Positions 26,230 to 34,819 of a stretch of 64,000 nucleotides of DNA are shown here, piece by piece (position 1 is the stretch's first letter; every line of letters begins with the position of its first letter). This DNA is from Pontibacter fetidus (GTDB lineage: Bacteria; Bacteroidota; Bacteroidia; Cytophagales; Hymenobacteraceae): the NCBI RefSeq assembly GCF_010119545.1, contig NZ_JAAEAA010000011.1, positions 1 to 64,000 on the forward strand, read 5' to 3'. The translations under genes and the position numbers were made by a program. A model generated the notes under the pieces. That model was given only the letters and a program-made list of their open reading frames with translations. It did no database searches and was not told the DNA's origin.

Positions 26230-27513
26230 ATGGACAACAAACAGATCGCTTACATTCCGCTTACCAGAGACAAAGACCTTGACAAACTGATTGAAGAAGT
26301 AGGCAATGCCCGCATCGTGATGTTAGGCGAAGCATCGCATGGTACTTCCGAATATTACACCTGGCGCACGGCCATTTCAAAAAGGCTGATCCAGGAAAAA
26401 GGTTTTCAGTTTATAGCTGTGGAAGGCGACTGGCCCGAGTGTTATGCAGTGAATCGTTTTGTAAAAGGATACCAGAACTCAGGTAGTAAGATTGCCGATG
26501 TACTGCAGGTTTTCAGAAGATGGCCGACCTGGATGTGGGCAAACTGGGAAGTTGCGGCCCTGATGGAATGGATCCGGGATGTAAACCACCTCCGCAGTAC
26601 AGAACAGAAAGTTGGCTTTTACGGACTGGATGTTTATAGTTTGTGGGAGTCGCTGGAACAGGTACTTAAATACCTGGAAAAGAACGACGGACAAGCAATA
26701 GAGGCAGCTCGCTCTGCCATGAACTGTTTTGAGCCTTTTAACCGAGACCCGCAGGAATATGCACGGGCAACTGCATTTGTGCGCACCGATTGTGAAGATG
26801 AAGTGATCGGTATGCTGCAGCGCATTATAAAGTCTCCGATACATACCGGAGATCGGGAACACGACTTTAATACCCGCCAAAATGCAATGGTGACTGTAAA
26901 CGCCGAAAAATACTACAGGGCCATGGTGCAGGGCGGAGCCAAATCGTGGAACGTGCGCGACGCACACATGATGGATACGCTGGACAGGCTGCTGGAACTA
27001 CACGGACCGGAATCAAAAGCTATAGTTTGGGAACATAACACGCACATTGGTGATGCCCGCGCTACCGATATGGCAGATGATAGCATGTATAATATTGGTC
27101 AGCTGGCGCGTGAGCGATATGGAAATGAACAGGTAAAGCTTGTTGGTTTCGGTACTTACCAGGGACATGTAATCGCAAGTAAATCGTGGGGTGCACCGAT
27201 GCAGAAAATGGAAGTGCCGCCTGCAAAACCCGGTAGTTGGGAAGAAATATTGCATAGCATAAGCGACGAAAACAAACTTATACTGAGCAGAGACCTGATG
27301 CACATAGATGATTTAGCACAACGCCGGATAGGCCACAGGGCTATAGGTGTAGTTTACGATGCCAAGTTCGAAGCCTATGGTAACTATGTACCCACTATTA
27401 TTCCGCAGCGCTACGATGCATTCCTTTACTTCGATGAAACAGATGCTGTGCACCCATTACACATGAAAACCCGCGGAGCCCAGGAGCCTGATCTTTACCC
27501 ATGGAACTATTAA
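26230..27513 (+). CDS. Erythromycin esterase-like family protein
   Basis: A 427-residue cytosolic protein of the EreA/ChaN-like family. Key segments are VMLGEASHGTSEYYTWRTAI (His37 next to Glu34), AVEGDWPECYAVNRFVKGY, RRWPTWMWANWEVAALMEWI, and a later WEHNTHIGDARATDMADD with a second conserved histidine. True Ere enzymes hydrolyse the macrolide ring; many chromosomal homologues such as this one have no known substrate, so resistance should not be assumed. Monocistronic, with a terminator downstream. Confidence 0.85.
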   Translation: MDNKQIAYIPLTRDKDLDKLIEEVGNARIVMLGEASHGTSEYYTWRTAISKRLIQEKGFQFIAVEGDWPECYAVNRFVKGYQNSGSKIADVLQVFRRWPTWMWANWEVAALMEWIRDVNHLRSTEQKVGFYGLDVYSLWESLEQVLKYLEKNDGQAIEAARSAMNCFEPFNRDPQEYARATAFVRTDCEDEVIGMLQRIIKSPIHTGDREHDFNTRQNAMVTVNAEKYYRAMVQGGAKSWNVRDAHMMDTLDRLLELHGPESKAIVWEHNTHIGDARATDMADDSMYNIGQLARERYGNEQVKLVGFGTYQGHVIASKSWGAPMQKMEVPPAKPGSWEEILHSISDENKLILSRDLMHIDDLAQRRIGHRAIGVVYDAKFEAYGNYVPTIIPQRYDAFLYFDETDAVHPLHMKTRGAQEPDLYPWNY

Positions 27514-27570
27514 AGTTAGAAAGTTATAAATTAGAAAGTTTAGAGAGTTGTAGCATGAGTTAATAGACAA

Positions 27571-27600
27571 AAAAGCTGCCCTAAAGGCAGCTTTTAAAAG
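27571..27600. terminator. Bidirectional terminator between convergent genes
   Basis: AAAAGCTGCC, CTAAA, GGCAGCTTTT is a perfect palindromic hairpin with T or A tracts on both sides, between the esterase-like gene and yebC. Confidence 0.88.
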
Positions 27601-27621
27601 TAAACTATAGTTTGAGATACG

Positions 27622-28329
27622 TTAAGCCATGTTATGGTAAACGGCCTGCACATCGTCATCTTCTTCAATCTTCTCAACCAGGTTTTCTATTTCTTCGGCC
27701 TGTTCGTCGGTAAGTTCGGTTCTGGTGTTTGGTATGCGCTGCAGTTCTGCGCTGATTACGTTCAGTCCTTTTTCTTCTAATGCTTTCTGCATCTGTCCGA
27801 AGTCTGCAAAGGCAGTCTCCACTATAATCTCGCCTTCGTGCTCGTAAATGTCATCCGCCCCAAAGTCGATTAGTTCCAGTTCCAGCTCTTCAATGTCAAC
27901 TCCTTCCGGGTTAATTTTAAAGATGCCTTTGCGGGTGAAAATAAAGTCCAGCGAACCGGTTTTACCTACGGCACCACCAGCACGCGAAAAGTAAACGCGC
28001 ATATTGGCAATAGTACGGTTGATATTATCGGTAGCTGTTTCTACAAGAATAGCGATGCCGTGCGGGCCGTAGCCTTCGTATACAACTTCTTCGTAATCTT
28101 TTTCTTCTTTAGACGAAGCACGTTTAATAGCAGCTTCCACGCGGTCTTTCGGCATGTTAACGCCTTTTGCGTTATTCATGGCCGTGCGCAGACGCGAGTT
28201 TGTTTCAGGGTTTGGTCCGGCTTCTTTAACGGCCATCACAATCTCTTTCCCAAGGCGTGTAAATGCCTTCGACATCTTATCCCAGCGCTTAAACTTGCGG
28301 GCTTTTCTAAATTCAAATGCTCTTCCCAT
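27622..28329 (-). CDS. YebC/PmpR family transcriptional regulator or translation factor
   Basis: A 235-residue protein starting MGRAFEFRKARKFKRWDKMS, the typical YebC opening, followed by NSRLRTAMNNAKGVNMPKDR and VYEGYGPHGIAILVETATDN. The three-domain fold binds nucleic acid; some members repress transcription, and others were reported to ease ribosome stalling at proline runs. Cytosolic and broadly conserved. A CAAATGTA sequence (reverse TACATTTG) at 28351-28358 may be its -7 box. The coding region lacks an exact AACTATA motif. Confidence 0.93.
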   Translation of the reverse strand: MGRAFEFRKARKFKRWDKMSKAFTRLGKEIVMAVKEAGPNPETNSRLRTAMNNAKGVNMPKDRVEAAIKRASSKEEKDYEEVVYEGYGPHGIAILVETATDNINRTIANMRVYFSRAGGAVGKTGSLDFIFTRKGIFKINPEGVDIEELELELIDFGADDIYEHEGEIIVETAFADFGQMQKALEEKGLNVISAELQRIPNTRTELTDEQAEEIENLVEKIEEDDDVQAVYHNMA

Positions 28330-28404
28330 GGTGTCTGCTTGTTATACTTACAAATGTAGAAAGCTTACCTTAAAATTAATAGCCCATCAGCAATTTTGCA
28401 CGCT

Positions 28405-29049
28405 TTATAGTTTGCGTTTGGCTGTTGGCACCACATGATAGTCTGAAATACGCAGGTGCTGGTCGCAGAAACTATACTCATGCAAAATATTGGACCCAAC
28501 TATAATCAAGCGGTTACTTCTGTTCTGTGCCACGTGTTCCTGGTACCACGCTACACCTTCCTGGTCCAGGTTGGTGGTGGGCTCGTCCAATAGCAATAAT
28601 TCAGATTGAGAGTAAATGGCCAGTCCCAGTTTCAGGCGCTGCTTCATGCCCGAAGAGAAATCCTTCACAAACTTATGTTTCGACTTCTGCAGGCCCATAC
28701 GGTCTATCAGCTCCAAAGCAGTTAGGTTTTGGCGAAGTGGCTTGAAACGGGTATGAAACCCAATCATTTCCAGAAGCGAGAATTCTTCAACCAGTTCCAG
28801 GTAAGGGGCTGTCAGGGAAAGGGAACTATAGATTTTTTCGACAGGAATATCTTTGCCGCCGGTTTTATAGTTTATTTCGCCTTCAGAGTGAAGGTTATGA
28901 CCGGATATAACAGTAAGAAGAGTGGATTTCCCGGATCCGTTATGCCCAAGTATAGCATAAGAGGTTCCTGACTCGAATGTGTAGGTCAGGTTCCGGAAAA
29001 TCCACTCGTAATTGTATCGTTTACCTAAATTGCTTAGGTTAATTTGCAT
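28405..29049 (-). CDS. ABC transporter ATP-binding protein
   Basis: A single-domain ATPase of 214 residues. Walker A is GHNGSGKST (about 35-43), the signature is FSSGMKQRLKLGLA, and Walker B is ELLLLDEPTTNL. No permease gene is adjacent. The start at 29049 overlaps the lpxA stop by 11 bases, so it ends the lipid A operon; this position is common in Bacteroidota. Its small size resembles CcmA/NodI-type or LptB-like ATPases, but the exported substrate is unknown. Confidence 0.88.
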   Translation of the reverse strand: MQINLSNLGKRYNYEWIFRNLTYTFESGTSYAILGHNGSGKSTLLTVISGHNLHSEGEINYKTGGKDIPVEKIYSSLSLTAPYLELVEEFSLLEMIGFHTRFKPLRQNLTALELIDRMGLQKSKHKFVKDFSSGMKQRLKLGLAIYSQSELLLLDEPTTNLDQEGVAWYQEHVAQNRSNRLIIVGSNILHEYSFCDQHLRISDYHVVPTAKRKL

Positions 29050-29830
29050 CTTTACCGATGTAGCTCTTAATAATACCGCGGCCAGAGTTACGCACAAAAT
29101 TTACTATTTCGTCGCGCTCTTTGCTTGGTGCCATCTCCAGTTCAATCTTGTCCAGAGCTTCGGTAGTGTTGTTACCGCTCATAAACAGGATTCTGTATAG
29201 TTGCTGTACTTCGTTGATCTGTTCGCTTGTAAAACCACGGCGGCGCAACCCGATAGAGTTGATACCAGCATAGGTAAGTGGCTCACGCGCAGCTTTAACA
29301 TAAGGAGGAACATCTTTACGAACCAGCGAACCACCAGAGATCATAGCGTGAGCACCGATCTTCACAAACTGGTGTACTGCACTTGATCCGCCTATAATGG
29401 CAAAATCACCCATCTCTACATGGCCGGCCATCTGCACCGCATTTACAACGATACAGTTATTGCCAACTATACAGTCGTGGGCAATATGCGCGTACGACAT
29501 AATAAGGCAGTTACTGCCTACTACGGTACGCATTTTATCTATAGTTCCACGGCTAACAGTTACACACTCCCGGATAACGGTATTGTCACCGATAACGGCA
29601 GTGGTTTCTTCGCCGGCGAATTTAAGGTCTTGTGGCACAGAAGAGATTACCGCACCAGGGAAGATCTTACAATTCTTACCAATGCGGGCGCCTTCCATTA
29701 TCGTAACGTTCGGCCCAATCCAGGTGCCTTCACCGATCTCTACATTCTTATAAATGGTAGAAAACGGTTCGATCACTACGTTGTGAGCTATCTTAGCTTC
29801 CGGATGGATGTATGCTAATGGCTGATTCAT
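29039..29830 (-). CDS. lpxA: UDP-N-acetylglucosamine O-acyltransferase
   Basis: First enzyme of lipid A synthesis, moving a 3-hydroxyacyl chain from ACP to the 3-OH of UDP-GlcNAc. The 263-residue product is mostly a left-handed beta-helix of hexapeptide repeats, with the catalytic histidine in SYAHIAHDC (His118), followed by the helical C-terminal domain (RRRGFTSEQINEVQQLYRIL). Length matches the family. The start overlaps the lpxC-fabZ stop by four bases, and it is followed by an ABC ATPase gene. Confidence 0.95.
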   Translation of the reverse strand: MNQPLAYIHPEAKIAHNVVIEPFSTIYKNVEIGEGTWIGPNVTIMEGARIGKNCKIFPGAVISSVPQDLKFAGEETTAVIGDNTVIRECVTVSRGTIDKMRTVVGSNCLIMSYAHIAHDCIVGNNCIVVNAVQMAGHVEMGDFAIIGGSSAVHQFVKIGAHAMISGGSLVRKDVPPYVKAAREPLTYAGINSIGLRRRGFTSEQINEVQQLYRILFMSGNNTTEALDKIELEMAPSKERDEIVNFVRNSGRGIIKSYIGKDAN

Positions 29831-31221
29831 GCGTTTTTCTTAACTATACTTGCCGACATTTCTGCTTCCATTACAAGTTGGCCACCAACAAAAGCCTGAC
29901 CACTCATTTTAGCAATTCCACGTTTTATAGGAGCCAGCAGTTCACATTTAAAGATGATTGTATCTCCCGGAATTACTTTGCGCTTAAAGCGGCATTTGTC
30001 CACACCCAGGAAGTAAGTCCAGTAATCTTCAGGATTTTCGACTGTATTCAGTACCAGAATTCCCCCCGTCTGCGCCATTGCCTCAATCTGGATCACGCCC
30101 GGAAGAATCGGGTTGCCCGGGAAGTGGCCCTGGAAGAAAGGCTCGTTCATCGTCACATTCTTCACGCCGGTTACCGTATTTTCATCCAGATGAATGATCT
30201 TGTCAATAAGCAGAAATGGGTAACGGTGCGGAAGGGTAGCCGTGATCTGGTTTATATCCATTACAGGTGGCTTCTTCTCGTCGTAAACCGGTACGCTTTG
30301 GATAGATGCTTCCTGTATGGCTCTTTTAACTCTTTTGGCAAAGCCGATATTTGCCGCGTGCCCAGGGCGTGCAGCCAGTATCTGGCCTTTTATAGGTCTG
30401 CCGATCAGGGCAAGGTCGCCCATCAGGTCAAGCAGTTTATGTCTGGCAGGTTCGTTCTTAAAACGAAGTTCCGTATTGTTAAGCGTGCCTGTTTCTTTAA
30501 CTTCTACCTTTGGCTTGTTCAGCATTTCAGCCAGCATCGACAGCTCATCATCGTTCACCACGCGGTCAACTATAACGATGGCATTGTCCAGGTTTCCGCC
30601 TTTTATCAGGTTTTGCTTGTGCAGGGCTTCCAGTTCGTGCAGGAAACAGAACGTGCGGCAAGGCGCGATCTCTCTCTCAAACTGGTTCATATTAGTGATA
30701 GAGGCATGCTGGCTACCTAAAACCGGTGAGTTATAGTCTACCATAGCAGTCAGGCGGTAATCGTTCAGCGGTAAGCCAACAATTTCAACACCGCGGGCCT
30801 CATCTTTATAAGTAATGCCTTCGGTTAGCTCAAAGTAGTTGCGAAGTGCATTTTGCTCCTGTAAACCAACTTCCATTAAAGCTTTTACAAACTCAATAGA
30901 AGATCCATCCATGATCGGAGGCTCCGGGCCATCCAGCTGAATCAGTACGTTGTCTATTTCCAGGCCTACCAAAGCAGCAAGCGTATGCTCTACTGTGTTT
31001 ACCCGTGCACCGTTCTGCTCTATCGTAGTTCCACGCGAAAGGTCCACCACATTATCTACATCGGCAGCAACTATAGGCTGGCCCGGCAAATCGATGCGCT
31101 GAAATTTGTAGCCATGGTTTGCGGGAGCAGGCGTAAAGGTCATGTTAGACACAACGCCTGTGTGCAAGCCAATACCGGAAACTGTTACCGGAGCTTTAAT
31201 GGTATGCTGTTTATAGTTCAT
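29827..31221 (-). CDS. lpxC: Bifunctional LpxC deacetylase / FabZ dehydratase
   Basis: A 464-residue fusion typical of Bacteroidota. The LpxC part (about 1-300) carries the zinc-site histidine in VEHTLAALVGLEIDNVLI and RHKLLDLMGDLALIGRPIKG, and deacetylates UDP-3-O-acyl-GlcNAc, the committed lipid A step. The FabZ part (about 320-464) carries the catalytic histidine in FFQGHFPGNPILPGV and dehydrates 3-hydroxyacyl-ACP for fatty acid synthesis. Joining them couples the two pathways that compete for hydroxyacyl-ACP. It sits between lpxD and lpxA, with its own probable promoter at 31314-31345. Confidence 0.95.
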   Translation of the reverse strand: MNYKQHTIKAPVTVSGIGLHTGVVSNMTFTPAPANHGYKFQRIDLPGQPIVAADVDNVVDLSRGTTIEQNGARVNTVEHTLAALVGLEIDNVLIQLDGPEPPIMDGSSIEFVKALMEVGLQEQNALRNYFELTEGITYKDEARGVEIVGLPLNDYRLTAMVDYNSPVLGSQHASITNMNQFEREIAPCRTFCFLHELEALHKQNLIKGGNLDNAIVIVDRVVNDDELSMLAEMLNKPKVEVKETGTLNNTELRFKNEPARHKLLDLMGDLALIGRPIKGQILAARPGHAANIGFAKRVKRAIQEASIQSVPVYDEKKPPVMDINQITATLPHRYPFLLIDKIIHLDENTVTGVKNVTMNEPFFQGHFPGNPILPGVIQIEAMAQTGGILVLNTVENPEDYWTYFLGVDKCRFKRKVIPGDTIIFKCELLAPIKRGIAKMSGQAFVGGQLVMEAEMSASIVKKNA

Positions 31222-31313
31222 TTACTATTCTATTCTTGTCTGGAGCCTGCATTTAGCAAGTGCTGTAGCGGTTATAGTTTAAATTGTTACTTTAACAGCC
31301 AGCCATTTTACCG

Positions 31314-31345
31314 CAAACTTAAGGTTTTATATCGGGCCTTGCCAA
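31314..31345 (-). promoter_or_regulatory. Promoter candidate for lpxC-fabZ
   Basis: On the minus strand, TTG (31345-31343), a 21-base spacer and TAAGTTTG (31321-31314) fit the Bacteroidota consensus, in the 164-base gap after lpxD. Confidence 0.5.
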
Positions 31346-31385
31346 TATTATTTTTCCATTATGGCAGGGCAGGAGTACAGAAGGG

Positions 31386-32408
31386 TTAGATTCTATCGCG
31401 TAGTGCTTCTATTTCGCGCTGAAGCTCGGGTAATTTTCTGAAAACAGTAAGGGCGCGCAGGTTCTGTTTGTAATCAAAAGCAGGGGAGCCCTGTATAATC
31501 GTGCCTGATTTTTTAATGGTCTTACCTACACCGGATTGTGCGCCGACCGTAGTTTTATCAGCTATAGTGATGTGCCCAACTATACCTACCTGACCTGCAA
31601 TAACGCAGTGGTTGCCAATTTTTGCTGAGCCCGAAATACCGGTTTGTGCCGCAATAACAGTATGCTTACCAACTTCAACATTATGTGCAATCTGTACCAG
31701 GTTGTCTATTTTGGTGCCTTGGCGGATAATAGTAGAGCCCATGGTAGCGCAATCTATTGTCGTATTCGCCCCGATCGACACGTCATCTTCCAGCACTACA
31801 TTGCCAATCTGTGGTACCATTTTGTAAGATCCGTCCGGCTGAGGCGCAAAGCCAAAACCATCGCTCCCCAGCACCACACCTGCATGAAGCGTGCAGTTGC
31901 TGCCAACTATAGTATTGGAGTATAACTTAGCACCTGCAAAAATAGTCGTATTGTCTCCGATCGTTACGTTGTCGCCGATATATACCTGCGGGAAAATGCG
32001 CACGTTTGCACCAATTTTGCAATTATTGCCAATGTAAGAGAAGGCGCCGCGATAATGGTCTTCACCGATCTCGCTGCCGCTACCGATAAAGCAAGGTTCT
32101 TCCACGCCGGTCTTGGAGGCAAGTAATGCGGCCTGGTAATACTGTAACAGGGTAGAGAAGCTGCTATAAGGATCGCTAACGCGTATAAGAGCTGCCGATA
32201 CAGGCTTTTTCAGTTCCAGTTTATCAGAAACTATAACTGCGCTGGCACCGGTTGTGTATAAATAAGGTTCGTACTTCGGGTTAGACAAAAAAGCAAGAGC
32301 ACCTGATTGTGCTTCTTCTATTTTGGCTAACGTACTGACTTTGGTTAAGTTATCTCCCTCTATCTCTCCCTGTAGCAGGTCAGCTATCTGTTGAACAGTA
32401 AATTCCAT
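31386..32408 (-). CDS. lpxD: UDP-3-O-(3-hydroxyacyl)glucosamine N-acyltransferase
   Basis: Third acylation-pathway enzyme of lipid A synthesis, 340 residues. An N-terminal uridine-binding domain (about 1-100) precedes a left-handed beta-helix ([20 protein letters not shown] and following) with the catalytic histidine in [20 protein letters not shown]. The short C-terminal helix ([20 protein letters not shown]) is present. It is the first gene of the lpxD-lpxC-lpxA block. A sequence matching the -7 box on the minus strand is at 32457-32464, without a clear -33 element. Confidence 0.95.
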   Translation of the reverse strand: MEFTVQQIADLLQGEIEGDNLTKVSTLAKIEEAQSGALAFLSNPKYEPYLYTTGASAVIVSDKLELKKPVSAALIRVSDPYSSFSTLLQYYQAALLASKTGVEEPCFIGSGSEIGEDHYRGAFSYIGNNCKIGANVRIFPQVYIGDNVTIGDNTTIFAGAKLYSNTIVGSNCTLHAGVVLGSDGFGFAPQPDGSYKMVPQIGNVVLEDDVSIGANTTIDCATMGSTIIRQGTKIDNLVQIAHNVEVGKHTVIAAQTGISGSAKIGNHCVIAGQVGIVGHITIADKTTVGAQSGVGKTIKKSGTIIQGSPAFDYKQNLRALTVFRKLPELQREIEALRDRI

Positions 32409-32689
32409 GATGTAAAATTATAGCAAAATCTCAAAAACGCTAGCGCTTAGGGGGTGCAAACTTAATAAAAAGTTAACGGGCAGGAATATGGTACGACATT
32501 AAATTCACTGTAATGAGAGTTGTTTAGATTATAGATTTAAACTTAATCCTGCTTAAAAAAGCTCCTGCTTTCTATTATAATTATGATGGTTTGGGCTTGT
32601 GTGCAATCTAGAGTTGATGTTTCCTGCTTTTGTCTTGAAAGGAGTGAAGGGAACGTAGTATAGTAGATAGTTTTATAGTTGCGGTTTTA

Positions 32690-33280
32690 AACCACCCCTG
32701 CCCCTCCTTATCCAAGGAGGGGAGCCGTTTCTGCTACTGCTATAGTTAGAGCTATGGTTTCATAGTGGCTGCTTTAACACCCCTATGGTCCCCTCAAGGG
32801 TACACTTCTGTCCTTACTGTAGTTCTGGTCTATAGTTCTATAGTTTCAGTCCATGAACAGGACAGGTTTACCTGTCCCTTAGGAACTATAGCTACGAGAA
32901 AACCGATCAGCCACAGCTAAGAGTAGTTACAGTAACTATAGCTATAGCTTAACTATCGAGCTTGATCACAGTCTTTGGGTTGAGCGCCTTTGACTTGTTG
33001 CGGTGGCGTAGCCAATCCGAGGAACGAGGATAGCAAGAAGGCAGCAGCGCGATGCCCGAAGACGGGGCCTCCCGGCCGTGAGGGCACCCAAGATGGATTG
33101 AAACGGTAGGTGAGTAGAGCTCCCAGGATGAAGAGTGGCTATGAAAGAGAAGGCTTGTTTCAGATAGTAGAGAAGCAAACTATAGGACATATAAGATGTC
33201 TCGGCTGCGCTCTACATGACAAAAGAATAACTATAGTCTGAGATAGATTTATCACGATGTTCGAAATGACAGTAGAGAAG
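32690..33280 (+). repeat. Composite intergenic repeat, copy B
   Basis: The 940-base gap 32409-33348 separates the HD-domain gene from lpxD and has no credible gene. Modules in order: family-P hairpin 32690-32727; a second, weaker P-like hairpin 32779-32806; H palindrome (GGACAGGTTTACCTGTCC, about 32862-32879); core from 32970 to 33089 (CAGTCTTTGGGTTGAGCGCC at its start); a tail with GACATATAAGATGTC; and Q half sites to about 33271. The E box is degraded in this copy. The core matches copy C almost exactly. Confidence 0.85.
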
Positions 33281-33348
33281 CAGTTGAACTATATATCCCA
33301 GTCACTTGTAGGAGCTAAACACCCTGCCATGTCTGGAAATAAAAGTCT

Positions 33349-34578
33349 TTAGTTGGCTACTTCCCTTGGGTAACACACATAATATTTCTCCACCTTATTA
33401 CTGAGAGCCTGTATATTTGGTAAGTCTGAGGCGTCGGCAGCATCGACTATATATCCTGCTTTAGTCAGCACATCTATAGATTGGCCTTCAGATTGGTAGG
33501 CGTTGTTGCTGATCTTGCCCGCTATCATCAGGTATTTAATGTCTTCGTCCGCAACTTTAAAACGTTCCTGTATCAGTTCGCTGATGCCCAGCATCATTTC
33601 TTCATCAACAGGCTTGTTAGAGATAATCACTTTAAACAACTTGCGGTTGAGGATGCATTTGGAAAGGTAAGAAAGTATAGGATCTTCGTGCGAAGCCCAT
33701 TGCTTGATGCCGCTCCAAATATCGTGGTCGTCGAGGCTTACGAAGCGCTCCAATATACCTGGATCCTTCACAAAATCCTGCATAGTCAGGTCGGTAGCCA
33801 GAAAGTATTTTAAGCAAGTGCTGGCTGGGACGTCTATACCTTGTTGTAAAAGTTGTCGGGCGCGTTGTACGGCGCGAAGCACCATATTTTCGGCACTGAT
33901 CACTGTTTTATGTAAGTATACCTGCCAGTACATCAGGCGGCGGCTTACTAAAAAGTTCTCTATACTATAGATTGCTTTCTCTTCTACCACCAGCTTATCA
34001 TTGGCAACATCCAGCATTTTTATGATGCGGTCTGCGCCTATTTTGCCTTCATACACCCCAGTATAAAAGCTATCACGGTTCAGGTAGTCAAGCCTGTCTA
34101 CGTCCAGTTGGCTCGAAACCAGTTGGTGGAAAAACCTGCGTTCGTACTTATCTGTAAATATATCGATGGCAAGGCTCAATCTTCCGCCAAACTCTTCGTT
34201 AAGCATATGCATGATGTGCAACGACAGATGCTCGTGATGTACTTCTTTAAATATAGCCGTCTCGAGGGCATGTGAAAAAGGGCCGTGGCCGATGTCGTGT
34301 AACAGTATAGCAATCAGCGAAGCTTCAAATTCCTTGTCAGAAATTTCGTTATTTTTACTTTTCAGGGTTTGCAGGGCTGTGTTCATGAGGTGCATGGCAC
34401 CTAAAGCATGATGAAAACGAGTATGCAGCGCACCCGGGTAAACCATTTCGGTAAGTCCAAGCTGTTTAATACGGCGCAAACGTTGAAAGTACGGATGATC
34501 GATAATATCGAACAAGAGCTCAGACGGAACTGTTATAAAGCCGTATACCGGGTCGTTAAAGATTTTTTTCTTGTTCAC
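33349..34578 (-). CDS. HD-domain phosphohydrolase
   Basis: A 409-residue metal-dependent HD-superfamily protein of the dGTPase-like or SAMHD1-like branch. Metal ligands are visible as the histidine of HTRFHHALG (near residue 52-57) and the His94-Asp95 pair of LLHDIGHGPFSHALE. Substrate unknown; relatives hydrolyse dNTPs. In many Bacteroidota it is immediately upstream of lpxD; here a 940-base repeat cluster separates them. It is divergent from porX. Confidence 0.88.
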   Translation of the reverse strand: MNKKKIFNDPVYGFITVPSELLFDIIDHPYFQRLRRIKQLGLTEMVYPGALHTRFHHALGAMHLMNTALQTLKSKNNEISDKEFEASLIAILLHDIGHGPFSHALETAIFKEVHHEHLSLHIMHMLNEEFGGRLSLAIDIFTDKYERRFFHQLVSSQLDVDRLDYLNRDSFYTGVYEGKIGADRIIKMLDVANDKLVVEEKAIYSIENFLVSRRLMYWQVYLHKTVISAENMVLRAVQRARQLLQQGIDVPASTCLKYFLATDLTMQDFVKDPGILERFVSLDDHDIWSGIKQWASHEDPILSYLSKCILNRKLFKVIISNKPVDEEMMLGISELIQERFKVADEDIKYLMIAGKISNNAYQSEGQSIDVLTKAGYIVDAADASDLPNIQALSNKVEKYYVCYPREVAN

Positions 34579-34819
34579 TATTACCGAATAGTTAAGTTGA
34601 TTTATGGTTGAATTAGTGTTTTACCAAAACTTAAACGATACTTTATCAGCTCTTTCTTAAGCATATACGCTTTAGCAAGTAATTTTTCGTAAGTATAGGT
34701 AGCTGTGCGTCAAGCGTTTAATTGCCCGCTACAAACTATAAAGTAAATGCTCCTGTATGCAAAGTATGTATACAACAAATTAACAATGAAGCAGTTTAGC
34801 AATCTATCTAAATAAAACT

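Noticed and set aside
26230..27513. Macrolide resistance gene
   Set aside because: Family membership is visible, but chromosomal homologues are common and no resistance context exists.
29812..30720. 302-codon open frame opposite lpxC-fabZ
   Set aside because: It lies entirely antisense to a well-conserved enzyme and has no recognisable domain or start context.
32966..33190. Small protein repeated at 32966-33190 and 42159-42404 with a shared stretch ending in SQRRSTQRL
   Set aside because: The shared residues come from the DNA repeat core read antisense. The reading frame is not kept in copies A and D, and base-paired positions explain the conservation better.
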